A stretch of DNA of 64,000 nucleotides, taken from Rhodamnia argentea (lineage: Eukaryota > Streptophyta > Magnoliopsida > Myrtales > Myrtaceae). A program made the position numbers and the translations under genes. Under the pieces are notes generated by a model. The model ran no database searches. It was not told the DNA's origin and saw nothing but the letters and a program-made list of their open reading frames with translations. This document shows positions 48,045 through 59,800 of the stretch, in pieces (the stretch's first letter is position 1; each line of letters opens with the position of its first letter). The stretch lies in NCBI RefSeq assembly GCF_020921035.1, contig NC_063150.1, positions 30,551,826 to 30,615,825 of the forward strand. Direction: 5' to 3'.

Positions 48045-48899
48045 GGATGAGAAGTGGAAGATCGCCGGATTGCCCTCGTGGTCCCGGAACGTTTTAGGGC
48101 CACTCAACGTGGGGTACCTTTTGAATAGTGATGGAGACCACCTTGGTTTCTTTCTGTTAGGGTTTTACACCGCTTTATTAAAAGGAAATAGCTCAGGACT
48201 CTTTACTTTCCCAGGACACGACGTTCGGACATGGCTATAAGGAAGGCAGGGACACGTGCTCGAGTAGTGGGCACGATTCATTGGATCGGACGGCGGTTCG
48301 TGTCGATCCTTCATTTTGCATTACGTGGCTCAGTTGATCTTCGAGCACGGATGTCTCGAACGTAGTAGTGGAAGGATGTGGGAAGCTATCAATTAGGGAG
48401 GAAGCGATTATTTCTTTGAATTATCCACCTTACGCAAGCAATGATATGGCGAGGTGGAGAAGTCAAAAGAAGATGTGTAGAGTTTCGTCACGCCTGTCTT
48501 CGACTCTTCAGGGAAAGGAATGCACACGAGGTAGGAAATATATTAACACATCAAGCGACATTCTCGTTGAAAATAATCATTCCCATCTGCATGACCCTAT
48601 TAGAAGTTAAAGCCTGCCCCACCTTCCAAGACATTTGCATGAAATCTTAGTTAGCGACCAACTTAGGTGGGCGTTGATTGTAGCATCAATGTAATTAAGT
48701 TCCGGACCCATTTATCTGATTTTCGCGGAATTGAACGAAATCTCTCAACTGCTCAATGGGATTCCCAATTACATGTTACCCAACCACACGGTCGACCCCA
48801 TTTTAAAGTTCCTTCCCGTCATGATTTGGGTATGGGCCTTGGATGGCCCACGTCAAAAATCCTTCCATTGAGAGTTGGACGACAACAATCCATCAGCCT
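48045..48899. other. PR-4 promoter region and spacer
   Basis: Upstream sequence of the intact PR-4 gene. I see no reliable further cis-element and no gene. Confidence 0.35.
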
Positions 48900-50124
48900 T
48901 TGAGATCGAGAGGGTCGCGACACATGAATAGGCCACAGTGGTGATAGGACTCCACGGCTCATGACCCGGCGGCTTGCTAGATCGATACAGCGGATCATGG
49001 ACCGGCAGCACACGGCTGGTAATGGTAGGGCAGTGACTGCGCATGGTGGCTGGACAGCAGCAACAGAGACGATGGCTAGCGGTAGGGTCGATGGAAACTT
49101 GCAGGCGCAGGGACGTGAGCTCCCAACTTAAAGCGTCCAGTCTGGATCGTTAGGGACGTCGGCTTCTCAATAAGAACTCAGGGGTCAACTGTCGAGGATG
49201 GCAACGGCAGGACTCGTGAGGAACATCGCGGCAATGTCGACAGGTGCACCTAGCTGTGGTCACGAGACTTCACAGCAACACTAGCAGGACCCTTGCGTGT
49301 CCGACATTGGCTTAGACGGACAACGGCGTCGGGGCTGCGATTTGGTCGATGCAGTGGGGATAGTAGCAGCAGCGTAGACTGGATGAGGAGCAGTAGACTC
49401 TCATCAGATCAAGGATACGTCGCGGGGCAGCAGGCATACCGGTGCTAGGTGATACGGCGGTGAGGAGATCTCGGCAGTCGTGAATCTTTAAGCCGGGGTT
49501 CCTCTCTTTTGTGTTTTCTCCCTTGTATTTTCTTAAAAAAATTTCAACCTCTAATTATGAGGCTTAAGCACGTTTAAATAGAAAATCTTAGGGTTTCGCG
49601 CTATTTATGATTAATTACGAAATAGTCCCATAACTTTTGGATATTTGTCATTTGATCCCTGGGAAGTAATTTCTTTTTCAATTTGGTCCATGAGTGGCGA
49701 GCCAACCCGTTGGATGGGTTTGGATAGCATGTGGCCTCCTTTGCGAGCTAATCTGCTCTTTTTGGGCTTAATTTATGTTTTTTTTTTCCAATAAATAAAG
49801 CTTTAATTAAGTGCCCTTTTGATTAATTAAAGTTTAATGGGCTAAATTAAACTCAAATTACGCCTAAAGCCTTCATCAATTTCAGCTTGGTCCCCCTCTC
49901 GAGCTGGTTGAAAATCGCAATAAGTTCTAGCCCAGTCTATGTGTTAGTTTCAAGTCCGTTTTCGCAGCCGCTCCGATTGCATGCAAATGAAGAGAATTAA
50001 ACTAACCTATATGCAAACAATATGAAAAGATTATTTATATATTTTTGCTAGGAACTAAGGTTAGTCCTGAATTTCTTTTATGCAATGAATGACTCAATAA
50101 ATAACAAAAATTTAGGTGTCAACA
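48900..50124. mobile_element. Partial LTR, same family as 32691-35227 (fossil)
   Basis: The segment ends TTTAGGTGTCAACA, matching the end of the solo LTR at 35227, and shares the AT-rich sequence before it (ATGCAAT, AGGAACTAAGGTTAGTCC against AGAACTAAAATTAGTTC). A GC-rich inner part lies at 48.9-49.5 kb. The 5' end is not clear, so the start given is approximate. Broken and old. Confidence 0.5.
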
Positions 50125-50582
50125 AAGCACACTGTACTAATTCATATAACATGTTCCTACATATGTTAACTCACTACTTTTATGCTTATTTCAAACTTGA
50201 TCCTTTAAATTCCAAATTACTTAGTCAAGTTCCTTAAAACCATCTATTCACACCACTTTGCAACTGATATTGTTAACCAACATCAATTTGGAATATAATT
50301 CAATTCATACTTGCCCTCTTCACCATCTTAGGAGCCTGCTATGATGTCTTAGTTCTCTCGCTCTACGAATCATTTCCCCCTCATTGGATCGGATTGCTAC
50401 GCAATTATTTAATTTTCTTTTTACTCCCTCTCGAAATATGAAAGAACCGTAAAGAATGCCTTAGGGATGGGCGTATTAATCGTGCTTAATGCTCTCATTT
50501 TATTTTATAGTTTTTAATGGGCCGTCAAAAAGAGTGCTTGGTCAAAGCATTTGTGTATAGTTCGGGAAAATCGTGGTGGAAT

Positions 50583-50975
50583 GATACGACATTGAATTTG
50601 AAGTGTAGTGTGCAACCCATTATGTTAAAAGATTAAATTGTTATAACCGACAAACTCAATTCTTTGTTTCCAATGATAGTTTTAATTTTTTTAATATAGG
50701 TACAACTAATGTATGCCTTTTCTTTGTTTTAGTTTGCTTGGTCCAATCATTGATCCCGAATTATCCAAGGATAACAAGAAATCATCATGGTAAGGGATGG
50801 CGTCACAAAATCTGCCTCGCATGACATACATGCTAGTACATGTGGGTGAAAACGGAGGTGTCCATTCCAAATTACATATAAGTTTAACTAGTGAAATTAA
50901 ACAAAACATAGTGAAAAAAGATGAGGTCACCGGAGTCGTCATCCTACATATCATATAGATTGCCGATATTCCTTT
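50583..50975. repeat. Diverged tandem repeat, first copy
   Basis: Matches 51333-51800 over its length: GATACGACATTGAATTTGAA against GATACCACATTGGAATTGAA, TCAATTCTTTGTTT in both, AATTAAACAAAACATAG in both. The period is about 750 bp. No gene recognised. Confidence 0.65.
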
Positions 50976-51332
50976 GCACCTATGAGAAAAACCTCTTCTA
51001 TTTATAGATATTTCACTATAACATCAAATGAAGGGAACAAAGAAATTAAGGAGGAAAGTGACGATAGAGAACAGTACATCATCACCACTTTACCACGTAT
51101 TTGTCAATGTCATTCCCATAGGGCAATTTTGTGCTTGCAATTTCATCAATATGCTCCTGATACAATCCAACTTTATCATTTAGGCATTCTGGAAAAAGTA
51201 TCAACCATGGAATACTTATGTCACTTCTGGAGGTGTCGTCACGGGAGCCGTTTTGGGATTCACTCTCCCCTCATTGTATCATAGCGTTTTTCAGGTGATC
51301 GTCTCCTATACTCCCTCGCCAAATGTAAAATG

Positions 51333-51800
51333 ATACCACATTGGAATTGAAGAGTAATGTGGAACTAATTCAATTCTTTGTTTGTGAGAAGAATTTTAAT
51401 TTTCGAATATAGTAACAACTAACGAATGTCTCTTCTTGGCGCACTAATCTCAGGTTCAATTCCCTAACCGAGCACTATGATTTAAGTAGGGGGCTATGGA
51501 GGTAGATTGCTGTGTTAATCTCCTCCGAGGAATAGTCGAGGTGCGCGCAAGCCATCCCGGACACCTCGGTTATAAAAAATAAAAAAAAAGAAATGAATGT
51601 CTCTTCTTTAATACAAGGATAACAAGAAACAATTAAGCTAAGGGATCACGTCACGAAATCTTCTTGCAAGATGTGTATGTGAGTACACTCGAGTTGAAGA
51701 GAGATGCTCATTCCAACTTATTTACAAGATTAATAAGTATAATTAAACAAAACATAGGGGGTAAAAGATTATGCCACTAAATTCCTTGTCCTACATATCC
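51333..51800. repeat. Diverged tandem repeat, second copy, with SINE insertion
   Basis: Second copy of the repeat at 50583-50975, lengthened by the SINE at 51438-51594. Confidence 0.65.
51438..51594 (+). mobile_element. SINE with perfect target duplication
   Basis: A 157-bp element with a pol III B-box match (GGTTCAATTCC at 51453-51463) and an A-rich tail (ATAAAAAATAAAAAAAAAG) is flanked by the perfect 14-bp duplication GAATGTCTCTTCTT (51424-51437 and 51595-51608). No clear A-box precedes the B-box, so it may be 5'-truncated. The first copy of the host repeat lacks it. Confidence 0.8.
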
Positions 51801-52979
51801 TATTGATTACTGAAACTCCTTAAAATGATGAGAGGATAATTGACAACATGCAAGTTGCAAACATTATTGCTTTCGATTGTAAAAATGGAAGTACAAGCAT
51901 CAACCCTAGATCTCTGGTTGCGTAGAAAGCAATTTCTAGCTGACCCCAAAAGGCTTGTGGCAACTTTTTCACATGATGGAATTTTCAAAAGGTATTCATT
52001 CTAAATGAATCTTCTAGCTGTCGCGTAAGTTAAGGGTATGGGAGAACCCGCACTGATTGAGGACCGTTGTCCCCAACTCGACTTTACCTCTAAACCCTGC
52101 CCTTCCCCGCACCCCCATCCTAGAGGGTCGCGATATCGGTGCTAGTCCATCTCTAGATCTGCAGCCATGACCACGGCAGTCCGACCAGAGCTTCCTTGTA
52201 AACTCAATTTCCCCCACCACAGCGCAACTAATGGGAATGGAATGTGGCAAACAGTAGGAGAACGGAAAGACACAAAACGAAACATAAAGTGGAAAACAAA
52301 TCAGGAAGGAATTGGAGTCTATGGAGAGTCCAGCCACCTCATAGTCCACGTTGGACTTGTAATTTAATAAATCTAAGGCACATATGAATAATCATTTATT
52401 TAAAAAAGGCACGTAATATTTTTGATCGGAATTTGTCGCCGCAGACACTTAAGCGATTGTTTTTTTCTCTGATTGCGCACTTTAGTGATCCGACGAAAAG
52501 TTTTGACAATAAAGCGAGCATTGTGCCAAAGTTATATCGTTTCCAATGTGATTTTCCCCATTTTAGTTTATTCTTTGTTGGATAGGTTTCGCCTTCATTA
52601 TAAGCTGAACAGATTTTGCTGATTTAGATAAATATTATCCTTTAAAGAAACCATAATATTCGCTCTTTTACTAATGTTATAATAAAAGTGTTATTAATGG
52701 AATTGTCGCAAATCATTTTATCGGTTTCGGTTTTTTTTATTCAGTGTTTCGATTTTGATTTCAAAATATTTAATTTAATTGATTGTATCCTTAGTTAGAT
52801 AATTCATATCGAATTAAGAATTGTGCATCACTCAAGCTCTATCGCTTTTCATTTTTAGATAAATAAAATTGATTTTTTTTTCAGATAATCTGCATCATTT
52901 GATTGAATCGTCCATATTAAAAATCATATGGTTGTCCACTTCTTAATTTAGATTTAACAAGAAACTGAAGTTTAACGAG
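51801..52979. other. AT-rich intergenic DNA
   Basis: No gene or recognised repeat. Short frames near 52.0-52.4 kb have no motif. Confidence 0.4.
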
Positions 52980-55900
52980 GACCGATCAATTAACCAATCA
53001 TAATCGTTCTTCTTCGTGTCTTTGTTGTCCTCCTGGTCGTCTTCATCGCCAAGCTCTTCCTACTGACTCTGCACTTCATCTTCGTCCTCGCCACCATCCT
53101 GTTGCTCACCATGGTCTCCTGCAAGTCGCCGTGCTCGTTGCCGTCGTCTGGCTGAGGAGAGGGAGGCAAGACTTACGCAAGTTGGGACAAAACGAAGGAA
53201 ATCTGGTTTGCGGAGACAAAAGATCAATTTTTGTGAGGATCGAGCACCGGTATGTTAGGTAATGGCTAAGTAGCACCAATATCGACACCCGACATGCCAT
53301 GATGTGATGTAATATGCCAATAAGTTATTTTAAAAAAAAATAAAGAATTTCGACATATTGAGACATGTTGTGTATCCAATATTTATTTTTATATGCGCAT
53401 AGTAAATTTTGATTTTTATGATTATTTAAAACAAAAGAATCTTTAGAGTCCTACAATCGCATGAACACTTAGGAGATTATATTTGACAAACAGAAAAGAG
53501 ATTATTGAACTAACAGTAGAGCATTGCGATAACAGCTCCATACCAGACCAGAGATTGCTTCGTTGCATTCAAAACGCCATGTCACTTCAACTTCCCCTTC
53601 CCAAGAGCCTTTGCAGCTTCCAGCAAACACCCATCATCTCATCTCCCTCGTTTCCCTTCGCCGACAGAAAACCAAATTCCCAGAACGGAAAAACATCCTT
53701 AAAAGTCACCTCCTTTTACGAACCTTTGAAGCTGCTGAGAGGAAGCCACCAGGAGAAGTTGCTGAAAAGAAACGATGCGAAGAATGGTGAATCCCTATGC
53801 TCTCCCTCCTCTTCTTCGACCACCATCTGGTAATCTCAGTCTCTCTCCTCCTGTCTTTGCATCGGCTCTTCTTCTTCTGCTTCTTCCTCGGAATGTCGAT
53901 TCTTCTCTCTCCCGTCACTTTCGCGCTTCACCCTCCGCTTCTGAACTGAGCGATTCCATGAATCGCTCCCAAGTTTTGGAATATGTGATGAAGCGATGCA
54001 AAAATTGTGGTTTCGCAAGAGCCGGCGATGCTTTGCATTATTTCAAGGTTATGATTCGGCTGAACCCTTTGCCTTCACCTCCCTGTTTCGTCCAACTCTT
54101 GGGAGCTGCAGCGAGGATGAAGCATTATGCTGCCACCATCCACATGATCGAGCGAATGGATTCCATGGGGATATCTCGCAACGCTTGCGTTCTCAACATT
54201 CTGATAAATTGCCTCTGCCATTTGAAAAGGTCTGATCTTGGATTTTCCGTTTTGACCAAAATGTTCAAGCTTGGGCTTGAACCGGATGTGGTGACATTGA
54301 CCACTTTGCTCAACGGGCTCTGTGAAGAGGATAAAACCTCGCAAGCCTTGACCTTGGTGGAAGAAATGCAGGGCAAAGAATTTATGGCCAACGTATTTAC
54401 GTATTGCGTCATTGTGAAGGGATTGTGTAGAGCAGGTAATACTTCGAACGCCGTCCGGTTAATAAGGAATTTAGAGGAAAGGGGTTGCGAGCTAAATGTG
54501 GTCACGTATACCACTATGATCGATGGTTATTGCAAGGAAGGACTGGTGGCGGAGGCATTGGGCTTCTTTAACTGTATGAGTCACCGAGGAATTCAGCCAA
54601 ATATCTTCACTTACACTACCTTGGTACATGGCTTATCCTGCATAGGCGAATGGAAACAAGCAAAGGCCTTGTTAGAGAAAATGATTGATGATGGAATCCA
54701 CCCAAATGTTTTCACTTATAATTCCTTCTTCCTTGGTCTTTGCCGTTGTGGCCAGTGGGAAGAGGCTCGAGTCCTGTTGAGCGAGATGTTGCGGGGAGGA
54801 ACAAAGCCAGATAATCGAACCTTCAGTATTGTCTTGGATGCACTCTGCAAACAGGGCATGACTGATGAGGCGAGGTGCATATTTGATTCGCTGATTGAGA
54901 TGGATATTGAGCTGAATGTAGTTACTTATAGCTCATTGATCAATGGCTACTGCCTTCAAAATCGAATGGATGATGCTGCGACTATATTTTGTTTGATGAC
55001 TGCAAGGAAATGCGACCCTGATGTCGTCACCTATAGCACATTGATTAATGGGTATTTTGGGGTTAAAAGAGTCGATAAGGCAATGAATCTCCTTCGGGAA
55101 ATGTTGGAGAAGGGATTAGTCCCTGACGTTGCCACCTATCATTGTCTCATGGATGGTTTTTTCCTTGCTGGAAACCCCAGGGTTGCACATCAGCTGTTTT
55201 ACAAAATGTTGGCTTGCAATCATATAAATCGACGAACTTATGCCATCATGTTAGAAGGCCTTTGCAAATATCAGCAAGTCGACAAGGCAATGGCATTCTT
55301 TCAACAAATGAAAAATGGCATGGGCAATGTTAATATCATCCACTGCAACATCCTTATTAATGGCTTGTGTGAGGCGGGGGAACTTGAACCTGCAAGGAAC
55401 CTTTTCAATTCATTGGATGCCAAAGGGTTGCGACCTGATATCGTGACATTTATTGCAATGATAAAAGGACTTTGTAAAGCTGGCCAAATACGTGAAGCTT
55501 GCGAGCTACTTGATAATATGAACGAGAAGGGATGCTCTCCTAATGATTTAGTGTATACTATTATTGTACTAGCACTGCTTGAAGATGGTCAGAAAGCGAG
55601 GGCAATGCTTACCCTAGGGGAGATGATTGAGAAAGGCTTCTCACCAAATGCTGCATCCACAGCTAAAATGTTGAGCGCATCAGCTAACAATACATCATAA
55701 TCCCGAAATTCTGCATAAACTTTTGTGTGTGCATGTAGGAAGTAGCCAACCTTTTATCTCGATGAAAGAAGATTGGGCTTGCATCATCAAATGCCAGTTA
55801 CTTCAGTATATTTTCAGATTAGTTTGTTACAAGGAAGAAAACATGGCGATGTACAGAAAATAAAGTGAAATGGATGACCTTCTGCTACGTCAGCCATACC

Positions 55901-56640
55901 AAGGTATCCCCTCCCTTACTGAGTCTTCGTGAAAATCGTTGTCCCGATGCTATAGTCTGTCGCATGAAAATGAAAGATTGAGGAAACTCGGTTGGTTGAA
56001 ATTTAAGGGGCTGCTAGAGAATAGTTTCTTAATGTTAGCCTAGAGATTGTGTTCTGTCTTAAAAACTATAGTCAAACTGAGAGATTAATGTCTTACAACC
56101 TAGACATGATCATTACTGGATATGAGAAGGAAGTGAGATTTTATTGGACTCGTTATCTGGAATTACAAGTACTCGTTCAGTTTCTTCCTTTCCCGTTCCC
56201 TTTTCTCTTTTCAACTTTGCTTTTCTCAAATGATGAAGTACCATTGAAGTTTCTGGCTCGAGGTCAGGCACTCATGTGATTTTGTGTTGTCTTTTGAAAT
56301 CTACAAATTCCAAAGCTTGAAATGCGGCGTTGAAGGTTATGACTTGATTTGATTCTGCGTAATTCTAAGACTCAAGTTAGGTAGTAATGTGATTGATGAG
56401 AGAAAAAAGGCGGCGGCGGCTAGTCCTAATAACCATGTTGTGCCTCATCTTAGATCCATGGGAGCACAACCTGCTTGCTACATGATGTCGATTACGTTGA
56501 TTAGTGTTGAAGTCTCTCGCCCAGGTAACGAGGGAATTCCATGTATCGACAGTATGTGGAGACAATTAAGACAGAGCATCACCTGGTTTCTTAAGCACAA
56601 AGATGGGACTGTGCTTTCTCAACATTGATTGAAATGTATC
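52980..56640. repeat. PPR tandem duplication, first unit
   Basis: The unit (about 3.9-kb period) includes upstream DNA (TCGTCTTCATC tract at 53037), the PPR gene and about 900 bp of 3' flank. All of it recurs at about 56880-60555. Confidence 0.8.
53775..55700 (+). CDS. P-class PPR protein, restorer-of-fertility-like, copy 1
   Basis: An intact intronless 641-residue gene; ATG at 53775 (MRRMVNPYAL). Residues 1-55 are Arg/Ser-rich and hydrophobic without acids near the start, fitting mitochondrial import. From about 102 to 625 there are some 15 consecutive PPR motifs, nearly all exactly 35 residues, such as VVTYTTMIDGYCKEGLVAEA from 242. ALHYFKVMIRLNPLP with LLGAAARMKHYAATI, and LNILINCLCHLKRSDLGFSVL, are hallmarks of the restorer-of-fertility-like (RFL) clade, whose members bind specific mitochondrial RNAs and direct their cleavage or stability. 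No E/DYW or SMR domain is present. Positions 5 and 35 of each motif (for example T246/N276, N316/D346, S351/N381, S386/D416, S421/D451) predict the RNA bases contacted. The RNA target is unknown. Confidence 0.93.
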   Translation: MRRMVNPYALPPLLRPPSGNLSLSPPVFASALLLLLLPRNVDSSLSRHFRASPSASELSDSMNRSQVLEYVMKRCKNCGFARAGDALHYFKVMIRLNPLPSPPCFVQLLGAAARMKHYAATIHMIERMDSMGISRNACVLNILINCLCHLKRSDLGFSVLTKMFKLGLEPDVVTLTTLLNGLCEEDKTSQALTLVEEMQGKEFMANVFTYCVIVKGLCRAGNTSNAVRLIRNLEERGCELNVVTYTTMIDGYCKEGLVAEALGFFNCMSHRGIQPNIFTYTTLVHGLSCIGEWKQAKALLEKMIDDGIHPNVFTYNSFFLGLCRCGQWEEARVLLSEMLRGGTKPDNRTFSIVLDALCKQGMTDEARCIFDSLIEMDIELNVVTYSSLINGYCLQNRMDDAATIFCLMTARKCDPDVVTYSTLINGYFGVKRVDKAMNLLREMLEKGLVPDVATYHCLMDGFFLAGNPRVAHQLFYKMLACNHINRRTYAIMLEGLCKYQQVDKAMAFFQQMKNGMGNVNIIHCNILINGLCEAGELEPARNLFNSLDAKGLRPDIVTFIAMIKGLCKAGQIREACELLDNMNEKGCSPNDLVYTIIVLALLEDGQKARAMLTLGEMIEKGFSPNAASTAKMLSASANNTS

Positions 56641-56879
56641 TATGTAGTAAGCAAGAAGATAGCTTGGTGATTTGGCTCGGTCTCAAAATTTCTGAAACCA
56701 AATATATAGGGCGCTATTATGTTGGGGTGTGGAGCTTCTGAACCATTTTAAAAAATGACACTTCACAATCTGAACCAAAATCGTTTTTTGGTTCGATTCA
56801 ATCTGACGGTTTGAACTTTGTGGTGCTCACCCCTACCAAGAAGTGTTCTTTTGCTCATTTTAAAGGTGTCCGACATTAG
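56641..56879. other. hAT-like remnant between the PPR units
   Basis: About 56660-56835 ends in GTGGTGCTCACCCCTACC, complementary to a TAGGGGTGAGCA-type hAT end, and resembles 60715-61090. No transposase. Confidence 0.35.
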
Positions 56880-59800
56880 CAAACTACAAATCGGTGTTGC
56901 CCTCCTTGTCGTCTTCATCAACATTCTCTTCCTGTTGACCCTACACTCCATCTTCCTCCTCCTCGTCATCGTATTCATGGCCACGATCTCCTGCGCGTCG
57001 TCGTCGTTGTCAACATCATCTTGTGGAGGAGAGGGAGGCTCGAAAATATCATATCCAAGGTGGACTGAACATCTTGAAGTAGAAAACGTCAGAAAATCCC
57101 GAGTATCACATGAGACTAATCTACAATTTGAACACCAAATGCAAGCACCTAGCAAGAAACCAACACGAAGGATTTCCCTCACACTTAATCACCTTAGAAT
57201 TGAGCAGCATTCACAAATTAGAACAGAGCAACTCTTTAACCTTTGATCTAGAGACAAAGTAGGACTTTTTTAAAGAATCAAGTACCGGTATTATAGTTGT
57301 CTCGGAATTGTAGCTTGCCTAACTAGCCCTTAACAAATATGGTAACCAAATTTATAAGCTTTAAGATTTGATTACAATTTTCTTATAAAAAAAAATTGGG
57401 ACGTAACTGCACTATCTCCCTAAGATCCAGGACTTCCTGTTGCACTTATGGAATCAGATGTGTGGCATAAACAGAAACCTTGAGACCATTGAAATAACAA
57501 CACAGTATCGCAGCAACAGCACCAGCCCAGAGATGCTTTGTTGCATTCAAAAACACCATGTCCCATTGCAGATTCCAGCAAATACCCATCGTCCTCCTCC
57601 TCCTCCGCTTCGATTCTTTCAACTTTCTCCCCATTGCAGATTCCAACAAATACCCATCACCGAGATGTTGCTGAAAAGAAATCATGCGAAGAATGGTGAA
57701 TCCCTCTGCTCTTCCTCCTCTTCTTCGATCACCATCTGGTATTCTCACTCACTCTCCTCCTGTCTTTGCATCGGCTCTTCTTCTTCTTCTTCTTCCTCGC
57801 AATGTCGATTCTTCTCTCTCCCGTCACTTTCGTGCTTCACCCTCCACTTCTGGACTGAGCGATTCCACGAATCGCTCCCAAGTTTTGGAATATGTGATGA
57901 AACTATGCAAAAATGGCGGATTGGCAAAAGCCGACGATGCTTTGCATTATTTCAAGGTCATGATTCGGCTGAACCCTTTGCCTTCACCTCCCTGTTTCGT
58001 CCAACTCTTGGGAGCTGCAGCGAGGATGAAGCATTATGCTGCCACCATCCACATGATCGAGCGAATGGATTCCATGGGGATATCTCGCAACGCTTACGTT
58101 CTCAACATTCTGATAAATTGCCTCTGCCATTTGAAAAGGTCTGATCTTGGATTTTCAGTTTTGACCAAAATGTTCAAGCTTGGGCTTGAACCGGATGTGG
58201 TGACATTGACCACTTTGCTCAACGGGCTCTGTGAAGAGGACAAAACCTCGCAAGCCTTGACCTTGGTGGAAGAAATGCAGGGCAAAGAATTTATGGCCAA
58301 CGTATTTACGTATTGCGTCATCGTGAAGGGATTGTGCGGATCTGGTAATACTTCGAAAGCTGTCTGGTTAGTAAGGAATTTGGAAGAAAGGGGTTGCGAG
58401 CTAAATGTGGTCACGTACAACACGATCATCAATGGTTATTGCAAGGAAGGACTGATGGTGGAGGCATTTGGCTTCTTTGACTGTATGATTCACCAGGGAA
58501 TTCAGCCAGATATCTTCGCTTACACTACCTTGGTACATGGCTTATCCTGCATAGGCGAATGGAAACAAGCAAAGGCCTTGTTAGAGAAAATGATTGATGA
58601 TGGAATCCACCCAAATGTTTTCACTTATAATTCCTTCTTCCTTGGTCTGTGCCGTTGTAGCCAGTGGGAAGAGGCTCGAGTCTTGTTGAGCGAGATGTTG
58701 CGGGGAGGAACAAAGCCAAATAATCAAACCTGCAATATTATCTTGGATGCACTCTGCAAACAGGGCATGACTGATGAGGCGAGGTGCATATTTGATTCGC
58801 TGATCGAGATGGATATTGAGCTGAATGTAGTTACTTATAACTCATTGATCAATGGCTACTGCCTTCAAAATCGAATGGATGATGCTGCAACTATATTTTG
58901 TTTGATGACTGCAAGGAAATGCAATCCTAATGTCGTCACCTATAACACATTGATTAATGGGTATTTTGGGGTTAAAAGAGTCGATAAGGCAATGAATCTC
59001 CTTCGGGAAATGTTGGAGAAGGGATTAGTTCCTGACGTTGCCACCTATCATTGTCTCATGGATGGTTTTTTCCTTGCTGGAAACCCCAGGGTTGCACATC
59101 GGCTGTTTTACAAAATGCTGGCTTGCAATCATATAAATCAACAAACTTATGCCATCATGTTAGAAGGCCTTTGCAAATATCAGCAAGTCGACAAGGCAAT
59201 GGCATTCTTTCAACAAATGAAAAATGGCATGGGCAATGTTAATATCATCCACTGCAACATCCTTATTAATGGCTTGTGTGAGGCAGGGGAACTTGAACCT
59301 GCAAGGAACCTTTTCAATTCATTGGATGCCAAAGGGTTGCGACCTGATATCGTGACATTTATTGCAATGATAAAAGGACTTTGTAAAGCTGGCCAAATAC
59401 GTGAAGGTTGCGAGCTACTTGATAATATGAACGAGAAGGGATGCTCTCCTAATGATTTAGTGTATACTATTATTGTACTAGCACTGCTTGAAGATGGTCA
59501 GAAAGCGAGGGCAATGCTTACCCTAGGGGAGATGATTGGGAAAGGCTTCTCACCAAATGCCGCATCCACAGCCAAAATGTTGAGCGCGTCAGCTAACAAT
59601 GCATCATAATCCCGAAATTCTGCATAAACTTTCGTGTGTGCATGTAGGAAGTAGCCAACCTTTTATCTCGATGAAAGAAGGTTGGGCTTGCATCATCAAA
59701 TGCCAGTTACTTCAGTATATTTTCAGATTAGTTTGTTACGAGGAAGAAAACATGGCGGTGTACAGAAAATAAAGTGCAATGGATGACCTTCTGCTACGTC

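Noticed and set aside
53020-57060. Hydrophobic frame (LVVFINILFLLTLHSIF) repeated upstream of both PPR genes
   Set aside because: The two copies differ in length and stops, and the opposite strand reads an acidic repeat equally well; it looks like a decayed low-complexity gene piece, not a conserved small protein.
57440-58144. 234-residue frame running into the second PPR gene
   Set aside because: It is a different reading frame over the PPR start region, and the equivalent in the first unit is not conserved.
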